NCBI RefSeq assembly: GCF_003075035.1
Contig: NZ_QCZE01000002.1
Coordinates: 124,001-188,000, forward strand
DNA: 64,000 nucleotides
Origin: Zobellella maritima
GTDB taxonomy: Bacteria > Pseudomonadota > Gammaproteobacteria > Enterobacterales > Aeromonadaceae
Reading direction: 5' to 3'
Part shown: in pieces, positions 26,854-36,461 of the stretch
How the letters are laid out: every line of letters begins with the position of its first letter
How positions within the stretch are numbered: position 1 is the first letter of the stretch
Notes under the pieces: model-generated
Seen by the model: only the letters and a program-made list of their open reading frames with translations
Told to the model about the DNA's origin: nothing
The model's database searches: none
Translations under genes and position numbers: made by a program

Positions 26854-27876
26854 ATGATGAAATGGTTCAAATCTCTGGCGGCCGCGGCGCTGCTGTTACC
26901 GGCCGTGACCATGGCGGCGGAGTTGCCGGCCGGATTGGAAAACAAGAAAATTGCGCTGGTTCGCTTTATCTCCCAGGGGGATTTCTTCCAGGCCTATCTG
27001 GCCGGGGTCAAGGCCCAGGCCGAGGCGCTGGATCTGGAACTGCAGGTGTTCGATGCCCGCCAGGATGCGGCCCGCCAGCGAGATATGCTGGATCAGGCGA
27101 TCCTGCAGGGCTTTGACGGCATACTGCTGCAGCACGGCTTTACCGACAGCATCAAGGACAAGGCCGCCGAGGCGGTGGATGCCGGTATTCAGGTGGTGGC
27201 CTTCGATGTGGATGCACAAAACGAGGCCATTCCCCAGATCCAGCAATCCGACGCCGAGCTGGCCCGGCTGGCGTTGGAACAGCTGGTGGCCGACAACGGC
27301 GAGCAGCTGGACCTGGGCTATGTTTATGTGCCCGGTTTTCCGCCCCTGGAACGCCGTGATGCGGTGTTCAGTGAATTCAAGCAAATCTATCCCGGGCTGA
27401 AGGAAGTGGCCCGCTTCGGTACCGTCAACAACCCCATCGCCAACTCGGTCGCGGATCAGGCGGCTGCGGTGCTGCGTGCCAACCCCACCATCAGCGTGAT
27501 CTTCGCGCCCTTCGATGAATTTGCCAAGGGTGCCAAGATCGCCCTCGAAGAAGCCGGCCTGGCCCAGGATGTGAAGATCTACAGTGCCGATATTTCCACC
27601 GCCGATATCCAGGCCATGCGCGAACCGGGCAGCCCCTGGGTGGCCACCGCCGGCACCAATCCGGTGGTGATGGGCGAGGTCAGCGTGCGGGCGCTGGCCA
27701 TGCTGCTGGCCGGCGAGAACCCGGGCCGGCAGGTGCTGGTGCCGCCGACCCTGATCACCCGGCAGCTGCTCAACGAGCAGGATATCCAGAATATGGAGCA
27801 ACTGGGCCAAAAGCTGCCCGCCTTTGCCCATGCGGATGTGGCCAACCCCGAGTGGATGGTGCTGCCCAACCGATAA
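26854..27876 (+). CDS. Periplasmic sugar-binding protein of the MetJ-linked ABC importer
   Basis: 340 aa, Peripla_BP_4 (RbsB/XylF-like). Signal peptide: KW-F-K followed by hydrophobic LAAAALLLPAVTMA, cleavage probably before AELPAG. FISQGDFFQAYLAGVKAQAEAL and VDAGIQVVAFDVDAQ are typical for the first lobe and hinge. It determines the specificity of the importer; a methylthio-pentose is my inference from the MetJ control and the mtn genes in the window. The gap after it (27877-27967) shows no clear terminator. Confidence 0.88.
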   Translation: MMKWFKSLAAAALLLPAVTMAAELPAGLENKKIALVRFISQGDFFQAYLAGVKAQAEALDLELQVFDARQDAARQRDMLDQAILQGFDGILLQHGFTDSIKDKAAEAVDAGIQVVAFDVDAQNEAIPQIQQSDAELARLALEQLVADNGEQLDLGYVYVPGFPPLERRDAVFSEFKQIYPGLKEVARFGTVNNPIANSVADQAAAVLRANPTISVIFAPFDEFAKGAKIALEEAGLAQDVKIYSADISTADIQAMREPGSPWVATAGTNPVVMGEVSVRALAMLLAGENPGRQVLVPPTLITRQLLNEQDIQNMEQLGQKLPAFAHADVANPEWMVLPNR

Positions 27877-27967
27877 TGAATAAGGGGGTCGAAGTCTCTA
27901 TATTCCTGCTCAGGCGAACATAAAACAGGCTGGACTGATACTTGTAGCGATCCTTGACCTGGCCCAC

Positions 27968-28900
27968 TCACAATGCCGGTTGTTGTGTGGCTGTCTGTGG
28001 TTGCGCTGCACAGTCCAGTACCCATTGCTGCAGGGCCTGTTTGGCCTCGCTGGCGACTTCGGGATGGGCATCGATCAGGCCATAACCCCGTTGAGAGCGC
28101 AGCGGCTGGGTGTCGAGGGCGACCAGGATGCCGCTTTCCAGCAGGCTGTCGACCAGCCCCCGCCACCCCATGCCGATGCCCTGGCCGGCGATCACCGCCT
28201 GTAACAGCAGGGTATAGTTGTTGAAGGTCAGCTCCGAAGATTCCAGGTAGTTGAAGCCCGCACGCTGCTGGAAGTAGCCGGTCCAGTTCATCCAGCTCTG
28301 TCCCTGATCGGCGGTCAGGGTCAGCAGCGGCGCCTTGGCCAGCCGGGCGAGCTCATCGAACGGCCCGTACTGTTGCAGGAAGGCGGGGCTGCAGACCGGG
28401 AAGACCTCTTCGGGAAACAGCCGCGGCACGGTGGCGAGGGTCCGCTCGTCACAGAAAACGATGGCCACGTCGACCCCCTTGTCCCGCCAATCGAACACCC
28501 CCTGGTTGGTCATGATGCGTACGTCGATATGGGGATGCAGGCGGCGAAACAGTGGCAGCCGCGGCATCAACCAGTAGGCCGCGAATGAGAAGTCGGTAAG
28601 GATATTGACCCGGGGATGGCGATGCTGGTGCTGGAGGCGATCGAGGGTGCGTTCAATGGTGGCGAATCCCTCCTGTACGCTGACAAACAGTGCCTGGCCC
28701 GCCTCGGTCAGCCTGACGCCACGATAGACACGCTCGAATAACGGCAGGCCCAGCTGCTCTTCCAGGGTGCGGATCTGCTGACTGACCGCCGACTGGGTCG
28801 AGCGTAGTTCCTTTGCCGCGGCGGTAAAGCTCAGTTGGCGGGCTGCGGTTTCGAATACCCGCAGACTGTTGGGTGACACTGTTTTGTTCAGCAACGACAT
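27968..28900 (-). CDS. betR: LysR-family regulator of the choline-sulfate operon
   Basis: 310 aa. GcvA-like HTH: LRVFETAARQLSFTAAAKELRSTQSAVSQQIRTLEEQLGLPLFERV, then effector domain. Divergently oriented to betC (217-bp gap), the arrangement of LysR activators next to choline sulfatase in pseudomonads and rhizobia, so it probably senses choline-O-sulfate or choline. The symbol is by position only. The intergenic stretch contains two GCTTAGC repeats (about 28950 and 28967) that could be part of its site. Confidence 0.82.
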   Translation of the reverse strand: MSLLNKTVSPNSLRVFETAARQLSFTAAAKELRSTQSAVSQQIRTLEEQLGLPLFERVYRGVRLTEAGQALFVSVQEGFATIERTLDRLQHQHRHPRVNILTDFSFAAYWLMPRLPLFRRLHPHIDVRIMTNQGVFDWRDKGVDVAIVFCDERTLATVPRLFPEEVFPVCSPAFLQQYGPFDELARLAKAPLLTLTADQGQSWMNWTGYFQQRAGFNYLESSELTFNNYTLLLQAVIAGQGIGMGWRGLVDSLLESGILVALDTQPLRSQRGYGLIDAHPEVASEAKQALQQWVLDCAAQPQTATQQPAL

Positions 28901-29116
28901 TAGCTCAGCAGATACCCGGGCAAGATGAGTGGACCACTATACAACGCCTAGCTTAGCAGAAATACCGCTTAGCGACATGATGGTGCCTTGCAGCGGCATT
29001 AGCTGTACTAATGAGATGCATAAAAATTTAACGAGTTTACAACCTGTGGGGTTGGCTGGGACACTGGCTGCAGAGTCGGATTCCGGCGATATCAACCACT
29101 CAGGGAGAGCCCGTTC

Positions 29117-30649
29117 ATGACTGCCAAGCAGCCTAATATCCTGTTCCTTATGGCCGATCAGATGGCCACCTCATCACTGCCATTTTACGGTCACCCACTG
29201 GTCAAGACGCCACATCTGTCCCGCCTTGCAGACGAAGGCGTGGTGTTTGATTCGGCCTACTGCAACAGCCCGCTGTGCGCGCCGTCGCGCTTCACCCTGA
29301 TGTCCGGCCAGCTGCCGTCGCGGATCGGTGGCTATGACAATGCCGCTGACTTTCCCGCCGATATCCCGACCTTTGCCCATTATCTGCGCGATGCAGGTTA
29401 CTACACGGCCCTGTCCGGCAAGATGCACTTTTGTGGTCCCGATCAGCTGCACGGCTTCGAGGAACGGTTGACCACCGACATCTATCCGGCCGACTATGGC
29501 TGGTTCGTCAACTGGGAGGACTTTGAGACCCGCCCCAGCTACTACCACAACATGTCCTCAGTGACCCAGGCCGGCCCCTGCGTACGCTCCAACCAGCTGG
29601 ACTTCGATGACGAGGTCAGCTTCCGGGCCCAGCGTTTCCTCTACGACTATGCGCGCAATGGTGAACAGCGGCCGTTCTGCCTGACGGTGTCCTTGACCCA
29701 CCCGCACGACCCCTACACCATACCGCAGCAGTACTGGGATCGTTACAACCACGACGACATCGACATGCCCCGGGTGCCTTTCTCCCAGGAGACGGCGGAT
29801 CCCCATTCTCGGCGGCTGCGCTATGTCTATCAGCTGGACGAGAATACCCTGACCGACGTCCAGATCCGCAATGCGCGTCATGCCTATTACGGAGCCATCA
29901 GCTATGTGGATGACCAGATCGGCGCCGTGCTCAAGGTGTTGAAGGACACCGGGCTGGACCAGTACACCATTATCGTGTTCTCCGGCGATCACGGCGACAT
30001 GCTCGGCGAACGCGGCCTCTGGTACAAGATGAGCTGGTTCGAAGGCTCGGCGCGAGTGCCCATGATAGTCCATGCCCCGGGCCGCTTCGCCCCGAAACGG
30101 GTCAGCGAGTCGGTGTCCACCATGGATCTGCTGCCCACCTTTGCCGAACTGGCGAATAACAATATGGCGCCCGACTATGCCGCGCCCCTGGACGGTCGCA
30201 GCTTGTTGCCGCACCTGACCGGCAACGGCGGACATGATGAGGTGATCGGCGAGTACCTGGGCGAGGGCGCGATAGCCCCCCTGCTGATGATCCGCCGTGG
30301 TCGCTACAAGTTTGTCTATTCTGCGCCCGATCCCGACCAACTGTTCGATCTGGAGGCCGATCCGCTGGAACTCAGCAACCTGGCCGAGGATGCTGCCCAT
30401 CAGGATCTCCGCCGGCAGTTTCGCGATGAGGTAGCCCAACGCTGGGACTACGAGCGGCTGCACGACGAGGTGGTCGCCAGCCAGCGACGTCGCAAGCTGG
30501 TGTCTCGCGCCCTGAGCACCGGCAAGGTCACCACCTGGGATCATCAGCCGGTGTTTGATGCCGGCACCCAGTACATGCGTAATACCATCGATCTTGACGA
30601 CCTCGAGCGGCGTGCTCGCTTCCCGATGGCACCTGAACACCAGTCATGA
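29117..30649 (+). CDS. betC: Choline sulfatase
   Basis: 510 aa, type I sulfatase. The formylglycine motif is CAPSR (residues about 54-58: NSPLCAPSRFTLMSGQLPSR). Metal ligands are seen in FLMADQMA and VFSGDHGDMLGERGLWYKMSWFE. The C-terminal choline-sulfatase segment (YELHDEVVASQRRRKLV-type, ending RFPMAPEHQS) matches BetC. It hydrolyses choline-O-sulfate to choline and sulfate. GGGAG precedes the ATG. The stop overlaps the next gene (ATGA). Confidence 0.93.
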   Translation: MTAKQPNILFLMADQMATSSLPFYGHPLVKTPHLSRLADEGVVFDSAYCNSPLCAPSRFTLMSGQLPSRIGGYDNAADFPADIPTFAHYLRDAGYYTALSGKMHFCGPDQLHGFEERLTTDIYPADYGWFVNWEDFETRPSYYHNMSSVTQAGPCVRSNQLDFDDEVSFRAQRFLYDYARNGEQRPFCLTVSLTHPHDPYTIPQQYWDRYNHDDIDMPRVPFSQETADPHSRRLRYVYQLDENTLTDVQIRNARHAYYGAISYVDDQIGAVLKVLKDTGLDQYTIIVFSGDHGDMLGERGLWYKMSWFEGSARVPMIVHAPGRFAPKRVSESVSTMDLLPTFAELANNNMAPDYAAPLDGRSLLPHLTGNGGHDEVIGEYLGEGAIAPLLMIRRGRYKFVYSAPDPDQLFDLEADPLELSNLAEDAAHQDLRRQFRDEVAQRWDYERLHDEVVASQRRRKLVSRALSTGKVTTWDHQPVFDAGTQYMRNTIDLDDLERRARFPMAPEHQS

Positions 30650-32283
30650 TGACGGTACCGGGCAAGGCACAGCGGTATCAGGCACTGTTGCAGAGCCTGG
30701 TTCCCTTCATGGGATGGCTGCCCACACAGAGCACGCGTTCCCTGCGGGCGGATGTGCTGGCCGGGCTGACCGGCGCGGTACTGGTGGTGCCCCAGGGGGT
30801 GGCCTATGCCCTGCTGGCAGGCCTGCCCCCCGAATACGGCCTGTATACCGCCATTATCCCGACCATACTGGCAGCGCTGTTCGGATCTTCCCGGCATATG
30901 GTCAGCGGGCCGACGGCGGCACTGTCGATCGCGCTGTTTGCTACCCTGCAGCCCTTTGTCGAGGCCGGCAGCGGGGAATTCATTTCGCTGGTGTTGACCC
31001 TGACCTTTCTTACCGGGGTGTTTCAGCTGTTGCTGGGCCTGGCGAGGCTGGGGGCCCTGGTCAATCTCGTTTCCCATTCGGTGGTGACCGGTTTTACCGC
31101 CGGGGCGGCGCTGATCATTGCCACCAGCCAGCTTCCCTATGCGCTGGGGCTGGGTCCACTGGCCGGCAACGGCATTTTCGATACCTGGGGGGGGCTGTAT
31201 GAGCGGCTGGACGACATCCGTCTGGATGCGGTGCTGGTGGCCGGCATTACCCTGGCTGCCAGCCTGGCATTTCGGCGCTGGCTGCCCCGCTGGCCGGGTA
31301 TGCTGCTGGCACTGGCGGGGGCGTCACTGCTGGCCGCCTGGCTGGATCCGCAGGGGATTGATATCCAGCGTATCGCGGCGGTGCCGGCAGGCTTGCCCCC
31401 GTTTTCGGCGCCGGACTTGTCCTTTGACATCTTGCGGGTGCTGACACCGGGTGCCATCGCCCTGGGGCTGCTGGGGCTGGTGGAAGCCTCGGCCATTTCG
31501 CGGTCCCTGGCATTGCGTTCGGGGCAGCGTTCGCACAGCAACCAGGAATTTATCGGGCAGGGGATATCCAACATGGGAGGCGCCTTCTTCTCCGGCTATG
31601 TGTCTTCGGGCTCTTTTACCCGTTCGGGGCTCAATGCCGATGCAGGGGCACAGTCACCGCTGGCGGCGGTTATGGCCGCCTTGTTTCTGGTGCCCATGGT
31701 GCTGCTGGCGACCCCGCTGCTGCATCATGTACCCATGCCCGCCATGGCCGGCCTGCTGCTGCTGGTGGCCGTCAACCTGATTGACCGGCACAGTATCCGC
31801 GAGGCGCTGGCCGTCAGCCGCTCGGAAACCACTGTGTTGGTGATCACCTTTGTCAGCACCCTGCTGCTGGCACTGGAATTTGCCATCTATTTCGGGGTAT
31901 TGGCTTCACTGGCACTCTACCTGCTAAAAACGACACGACCTCCTGTGGTCGCCTGCGCCCTGTCGCAGGCACCCGATGAAATTCGCCGGGCAGTGAAGGA
32001 AGATTCCTGCACCGTGGTCAGGATTGACGGCTCCCTGTTCTTCGGTGCCTGCGGTTCGATCGCACGGCGGCTGGAAGGTTATGACAGTCCCAACCTGGTG
32101 ATCCTGGCGGAGGGCATCAATTTCATCGATCTCAGTGGTATCCATCTGCTTCAGCAACAGGCAAACCGTTGCCAGGCGATGGGAGGAAGGCTTTATCTGG
32201 CCAGAACCAAGACCGACGTCCAGTCTCGCCTGCAGCGAGCCGGCGTTATCGATCAAGACCGACTCACAGTCGTCACAATATGA
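30646..32283 (+). CDS. SulP-family anion permease with STAS domain, in the betC operon
   Basis: 545 aa. N-terminal SulP membrane domain (VPQGVAYALLAGLPPEYGLYTA hallmark; GPTAALSIALFATL), about 12-14 TM, and a C-terminal STAS domain from about 440 (LVILAEGINFIDLSGIHLLQQQA). It overlaps betC by 4 bp and precedes betT by 12 bp. In this operon it may import choline-O-sulfate, or move the sulfate released by BetC; sequence does not decide. Confidence 0.9.
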   Translation: MMTVPGKAQRYQALLQSLVPFMGWLPTQSTRSLRADVLAGLTGAVLVVPQGVAYALLAGLPPEYGLYTAIIPTILAALFGSSRHMVSGPTAALSIALFATLQPFVEAGSGEFISLVLTLTFLTGVFQLLLGLARLGALVNLVSHSVVTGFTAGAALIIATSQLPYALGLGPLAGNGIFDTWGGLYERLDDIRLDAVLVAGITLAASLAFRRWLPRWPGMLLALAGASLLAAWLDPQGIDIQRIAAVPAGLPPFSAPDLSFDILRVLTPGAIALGLLGLVEASAISRSLALRSGQRSHSNQEFIGQGISNMGGAFFSGYVSSGSFTRSGLNADAGAQSPLAAVMAALFLVPMVLLATPLLHHVPMPAMAGLLLLVAVNLIDRHSIREALAVSRSETTVLVITFVSTLLLALEFAIYFGVLASLALYLLKTTRPPVVACALSQAPDEIRRAVKEDSCTVVRIDGSLFFGACGSIARRLEGYDSPNLVILAEGINFIDLSGIHLLQQQANRCQAMGGRLYLARTKTDVQSRLQRAGVIDQDRLTVVTI

Positions 32284-32295
32284 GAGGGATTCTCT

Positions 32296-34353
32296 ATGAC
32301 ACATCAAGATACTGACCAAGGGCAGGGAGGCCGCCTCAACCCGGCTGTCTTCCATGGCTCGGTGGCGGGCATACTGATATTTCTGATCTATACCATCGCC
32401 TTTACCGATCATGCCACGGCGTTCTTCAACGCCGGGCTGGACTGGATCGGCCGGACCTTCGGCTGGTATTACATGCTGGCGATCGTTATCTATCTGGCGT
32501 TCGTAATAGTGGTCGGCGTTTCGCGCTTCGGAAAGATTCGATTGGGGCCGGATCATTCGCGACCGGAGTTTTCGCTGCTGTCGTGGTCGGCCATGCTGTT
32601 TGCGGCCGGGCTCGGCGGTGCCATCCTGTTTTTCGTGGTCTCAGAGCCGCTGACCCACTACCTGACGCCGCCGGTCGGTGCTGGGGGCGGTGCGGATGCC
32701 CAGCGTCGGGCCCTGGTACAGACCTTTATGCACTGGGGTATCTCGGGCTGGGGGCTGTATGTGCTGATGGGCATGGCGCTGGCCTATTTCAGCTATCGTC
32801 ACCGCTTGCCGCTGGCCATTCGTTCGACCCTCTATCCCCTGCTGGGCAAGCGCATCTACGGGCCCATCGGTAACGCCGTGGACATCGCCGCCGTGCTGGC
32901 TACCGTATTCGGCATCGCTACCGCCCTGGGCATAGGCGTCATGCAGATGAACTACGGGCTGACCTACCTGTTCGAGGTGCCGGAGGGATTGTCGGCTCAG
33001 ATTATGCTGATTGTGTTGGTGGTGTCCCTGGCGACCTTGTCGGTGGTAAGCGGGGTCAACAAGGGCATACGCCGGCTGTCGGAATTTAACCTGCTGATGG
33101 TCGCCGCCGTGGTGCTGTTCGTGCTGTTGCAGGGTGACACCCTGATGTTGCTCAATGCCCTGGTGATGAATACCGGCGATTACCTGGCTGCGCTCACCGG
33201 CAAGAGCTTCGAGACTTATGCCTACAACCCCGAGGCCCAAGGCTGGTTCAGCGGCTGGACCGTGTTCTTCTGGGGATGGTGGATTGCCTGGGCCCCGTTC
33301 GTGGGTCTGTTTTTGGCGCGTATCTCTCGTGGCCGTACCATTCGCGAGTTTGTCGCCGGCGCCCTGTTCATCCCGCTGATTTTCGTGATGATCATGATGT
33401 CCGTGTTCGGTAACAGCGGCATCGGCATGGTGGAACAGGGTCTGGTGGTGCTGGGCGAGCAGGCGGTGAATATGCCGCAGGCGACCATTTATACCTTCCT
33501 CGAGCAACTGCCCTGGGTCGGCCTTACCGCCAGTCTGGTGACCCTGCTGAGCATTATTTTCTTCGTGACTTCGGCCGACTCCGGGGCCCTGGTGTTGTCC
33601 AACTTCACCTACATCCTGCGCGATGTAAACCATGATGCGCCAATACGCCTGCGTATCTTCTGGTCGGTGCTGATCGGTCTGATCACCCTGGCCCTGCTGA
33701 TGGCCGGTGGCCTGAGGACACTGCAGAGTGCGGTGGTGATCACCGCCCTGCCGTTTTCGGCGATTATCTTCCTGGTTATGATCGGCTTGTACCGCTCGCT
33801 CAAGATTGAAACCGGCAAGCTGGAGGCTCGCCAGCAGGTGGTGACCGGCAACGGTGCCGTACTCGACTGGCGTGAGCGGCTCGATCGTACCCTGGATGCC
33901 GGCACCCATGACAGGGCAGAGGCCACCATACGCCATGCCATTCGTCCGGCCCTGACCGAGCTGGCCGAAGAGCTGAAATTGCGGGGCCAGCAGGCCAGCC
34001 TCACCGAGCGGCAACTCGAAGAGAATCAGTTGGCATGTCCCAGGCTGCGGGTGGACTTCGATGGTGCCCCCAGCTTCGTCTACGAGGTTCGTACCCGGCG
34101 TATGCAGCCACCGAGTTTTTTGCCGGCGGACGACGACTACTATCTGCGCCTGGATGTGCATCTGGCCGATGGCAGCGTGGGGCAGGACCTCAATGGCTAT
34201 ACCCGGCTGCAGGTGGTGCACGATGTGCTGAATGAATACCAGCAACACCTGCACTTCCTGACCCAGGCCGGCGTGGATGGGAGCCTGGAGAACATCCCCG
34301 GTCATCAGCATCAGCTTGAGGGCGATATGTCGTTGCGGGCAAAACCTGCGTGA
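32296..34353 (+). CDS. betT: BetT-type choline transporter (BCCT)
   Basis: 685 aa, the length of BetT. About 12 TM segments with GWTVFFWGWWIAWAPFVGLFLARISRGRTIREF, then a long cytosolic C-terminal domain (about 505-685). In BetT proteins this tail mediates osmotic activation. It imports choline using H+ or Na+. Encoded directly behind betC and the SulP gene, so sulfatase and choline uptake are co-expressed. No betAB genes are in the window. Confidence 0.92.
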   Translation: MTHQDTDQGQGGRLNPAVFHGSVAGILIFLIYTIAFTDHATAFFNAGLDWIGRTFGWYYMLAIVIYLAFVIVVGVSRFGKIRLGPDHSRPEFSLLSWSAMLFAAGLGGAILFFVVSEPLTHYLTPPVGAGGGADAQRRALVQTFMHWGISGWGLYVLMGMALAYFSYRHRLPLAIRSTLYPLLGKRIYGPIGNAVDIAAVLATVFGIATALGIGVMQMNYGLTYLFEVPEGLSAQIMLIVLVVSLATLSVVSGVNKGIRRLSEFNLLMVAAVVLFVLLQGDTLMLLNALVMNTGDYLAALTGKSFETYAYNPEAQGWFSGWTVFFWGWWIAWAPFVGLFLARISRGRTIREFVAGALFIPLIFVMIMMSVFGNSGIGMVEQGLVVLGEQAVNMPQATIYTFLEQLPWVGLTASLVTLLSIIFFVTSADSGALVLSNFTYILRDVNHDAPIRLRIFWSVLIGLITLALLMAGGLRTLQSAVVITALPFSAIIFLVMIGLYRSLKIETGKLEARQQVVTGNGAVLDWRERLDRTLDAGTHDRAEATIRHAIRPALTELAEELKLRGQQASLTERQLEENQLACPRLRVDFDGAPSFVYEVRTRRMQPPSFLPADDDYYLRLDVHLADGSVGQDLNGYTRLQVVHDVLNEYQQHLHFLTQAGVDGSLENIPGHQHQLEGDMSLRAKPA

Positions 34354-34410
34354 CCCCGGCTCCTCCCTTCCCGACAGGCAAGCCGGGGAGGGCGTTACGA
34401 GGAAAATAAA

Positions 34411-34447
34411 ACGGCCCCGCAGGGAGTATCCTGCGGGGCCTTTTCTT
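34411..34447. terminator. Bidirectional terminator after betT
   Basis: GGCCCCGCAGG (34413-34423), loop GAGTAT, CCTGCGGGGCC (34430-34440), followed by TTTTCTTT. On the minus strand the exit is GTTTTATTTT. It serves betT and the convergent omega-amidase gene. Confidence 0.88.
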
Positions 34448-34463
34448 TATTCCCAAGGGCTGG

Positions 34464-35234
34464 TTATTCGAGCCGAAAGTCGTCTGAGTCCATCCAGGCG
34501 GGGAAACGTTCCCGGTAGTCGCGCAGTTCGGTCAGACTAAGGCTGGCTTGCAGGACGGCAGCCTGGTGATCGTCGGCCTTGGCGAGGATCTCGCCCTGGG
34601 GATCGATGATCAGGCTGTTGCCGCTGTAGCTCAGGCCGTTGTGATCGTGGCCGACCCGGTTGCAGCCGGCGACAAAGGCCTGGTTTTCGATGGCTCGGGC
34701 GGTCAGTAGGCTGGTCCAGTGGTGGGCGCGGGGCGCCGGCCAGTTGGCCACATATAGCGCCAGGTCATAATCATTCCGGTTGCGGGACCAGACCGGGAAA
34801 CGCAGGTCGTAGCAGATCTGCGGCAGTATCCTGAATCCCTTCCACTCGATCACCAGTCGCCGGTCTCCCGGGCTATAAACTTCGTGTTCGCCCGCCATGC
34901 GGAACAGGTGGCGTTTGTCGTAGCGGTAGATGGCGCCGTGCGGATTGACCAGCAGGAAGCGGTTAACTGCGCCCTGTTCGGTTTGCAGGGCCACGCTGCC
35001 GCCGATCATGGCCTGCAGGCGCTGGGCATGATCATACAGCCAGTCGTAGACTTCGCTTTCGGGCAGGGCATGACGGGCGGCATCCATGGCAAAGCCGGTG
35101 GTGAACATTTCCGGCAGTATGATCAAGTCCTGATCATGCATCCGGCTCAGCAGGCTGTCGAAGTGAGCCAGGTTGGCCGGGCCGTCGTGCCAGTGCAACG
35201 GCTGCTGTAACAGGCTGAGGTTCAGAGTCGGCAT
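34464..35234 (-). CDS. mtnU: Omega-amidase (nitrilase superfamily, YafV/MtnU type)
   Basis: 256 aa, carbon-nitrogen hydrolase. Catalytic triad: Glu in ILPEMFTTGF, Lys in YDKRHLFRMAGEH, Cys in PQICYDLRFPVW. Omega-amidases hydrolyse alpha-ketoglutaramate or alpha-ketosuccinamate, the keto acids left when glutamine or asparagine donates its amino group. The gene overlaps the upstream aminotransferase by 13 bp. This makes sense because removing ketoglutaramate makes transamination of the methionine keto acid irreversible. The symbol follows this pairing. Confidence 0.85.
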   Translation of the reverse strand: MPTLNLSLLQQPLHWHDGPANLAHFDSLLSRMHDQDLIILPEMFTTGFAMDAARHALPESEVYDWLYDHAQRLQAMIGGSVALQTEQGAVNRFLLVNPHGAIYRYDKRHLFRMAGEHEVYSPGDRRLVIEWKGFRILPQICYDLRFPVWSRNRNDYDLALYVANWPAPRAHHWTSLLTARAIENQAFVAGCNRVGHDHNGLSYSGNSLIIDPQGEILAKADDHQAAVLQASLSLTELRDYRERFPAWMDSDDFRLE

Positions 35235-36367
35235 AAACGGGCTCCCGCTTCATCCAGAGTGTCGTCTTGCTTGGCAAAGCATAGCCGAACCAGTCGGTGT
35301 GGGAAGGGACCGTCACAGAATACCGACAGCGGAATGGCGGCCACCCCGGCGTGCTCGGTCAGCCAATGGGCGAAGGCGACATCGTCCAGCTCGCTGATGG
35401 CGCTGTAATCGACCAGCAGGAAGTAGGTGCCTTGGCTGGGCAGCACGGTGAAGCGGCTGGCTGCCAGTGCCTCGGCAAAACGGTCCCGCTTGGCTCGATA
35501 GAAGGCGGGCAACTGCTGCCAGTGCTCGGGATGGGCATTGAGCATGTCCGCCAGCGCCAGCTGGGCCGGGGTATTGATGGAAAAGGTCAGGTACTGGTGC
35601 ACCTTGCGTAGCTCGGCGCTGAGAGCGGCGGGGGCGATGGCGTAACCCACCTTCCAGCCAGTCATATGGAAGGTCTTGCCGAAGGAAGAGACGGCGATGG
35701 TCCGTTCCCGCAGGTTGGGGTGCGTCAGGGCACCGTAATGCCCCTCGTGGGTAAAGCAGATATGCTCGTAGACCTCATCACTGAGCACGAAAATACTCTG
35801 ATCGGCGATGGCCTGCCACAGCTGGTTGTAGTCGTCGGCCTGCCACAGGGTGGCGGAAGGATTGTGCGGACTATTGATGATCACCAGCCGGGTACGGGGG
35901 CTTAACGCCGCGCGAAAGGCGGACCAGTCCACCCTGAATTCGGGCGGGCTTAACTGCAAGCGCACCAGCTTGCCACCGGCCAGGCTGACCGCCGGGGCAT
36001 AGCTGTCGTAGCTGGGATCGAAGCAGACCACCTCGTCGCCGGGCCGTACCAGGGCGGTGATGGCTGCATAGAGGGCTTCGGTCGCGCCGGCGGTGACGGT
36101 AACTTCGTTGTCGGCACAGACAGCCATGCCATACTGTTGCCGGATTTTGGCGGCGATGGCCTGGCGCAGGGCCGGGGTGCCGGTCATGGGGGCATACTGG
36201 TTGGCGCCTTGGGCCACGTGGTAGGCCAGCCGCTCTTTCAGGTAGGCGGGACCATCGAAATCGGGGAAGCCCTGGGAAAGGTTGATGGCCTGGTGCTCGG
36301 CCGCCAATGCGCTCATCTGGGTGAAGATAGTGGTGCCCAGCTCGGGCAGTTTGCTTTCCAGGTTCAT
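35222..36367 (-). CDS. Methionine aminotransferase (YbdL/MtnE-like, class I)
   Basis: 381 aa, fold-I aminotransferase. Lysine in SSFGKTFHMTGWKVGYAIAP, SLSQGFPDFDGP at the start, NSPHNPSATLW and VLSDEVYEHI. The pattern matches YbdL, which transaminates 2-keto-4-methylthiobutyrate, and the last step of methionine salvage fits the neighbouring mtnBCD. A MetJ operator lies 63-95 bp upstream of the start (36430-36461), shared with mtnBCD. Confidence 0.88.
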   Translation of the reverse strand: MNLESKLPELGTTIFTQMSALAAEHQAINLSQGFPDFDGPAYLKERLAYHVAQGANQYAPMTGTPALRQAIAAKIRQQYGMAVCADNEVTVTAGATEALYAAITALVRPGDEVVCFDPSYDSYAPAVSLAGGKLVRLQLSPPEFRVDWSAFRAALSPRTRLVIINSPHNPSATLWQADDYNQLWQAIADQSIFVLSDEVYEHICFTHEGHYGALTHPNLRERTIAVSSFGKTFHMTGWKVGYAIAPAALSAELRKVHQYLTFSINTPAQLALADMLNAHPEHWQQLPAFYRAKRDRFAEALAASRFTVLPSQGTYFLLVDYSAISELDDVAFAHWLTEHAGVAAIPLSVFCDGPFPHRLVRLCFAKQDDTLDEAGARLCRL

Positions 36368-36429
36368 CTAGGGCTCCTCGCTCGGCGTGTTGCCCGGCAC
36401 TATAGCAGAGTGTTAGGATTTGGCAATCA

Positions 36430-36461
36430 AGACACTTGGACGGTTAAACGTCTAAACAGCC
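36430..36461. promoter_or_regulatory. MetJ operator between the aminotransferase and mtnB
   Basis: Consecutive 8-mers AGACACTT, GGACGGTT, AAACGTCT, AAACAGCC from 36430; the first three match AGACGTCT at 5, 5 and 7 positions. The remaining 300 bp up to mtnB (36462-36758) show no other clear signal. Confidence 0.68.

Noticed and set aside
32641-34311. Long open frame (556 codons) on the minus strand across betT
   Set aside because: It is the antisense of a clear BetT gene; His/Gln/Gly-rich composition is a GC-codon shadow with no family likeness.
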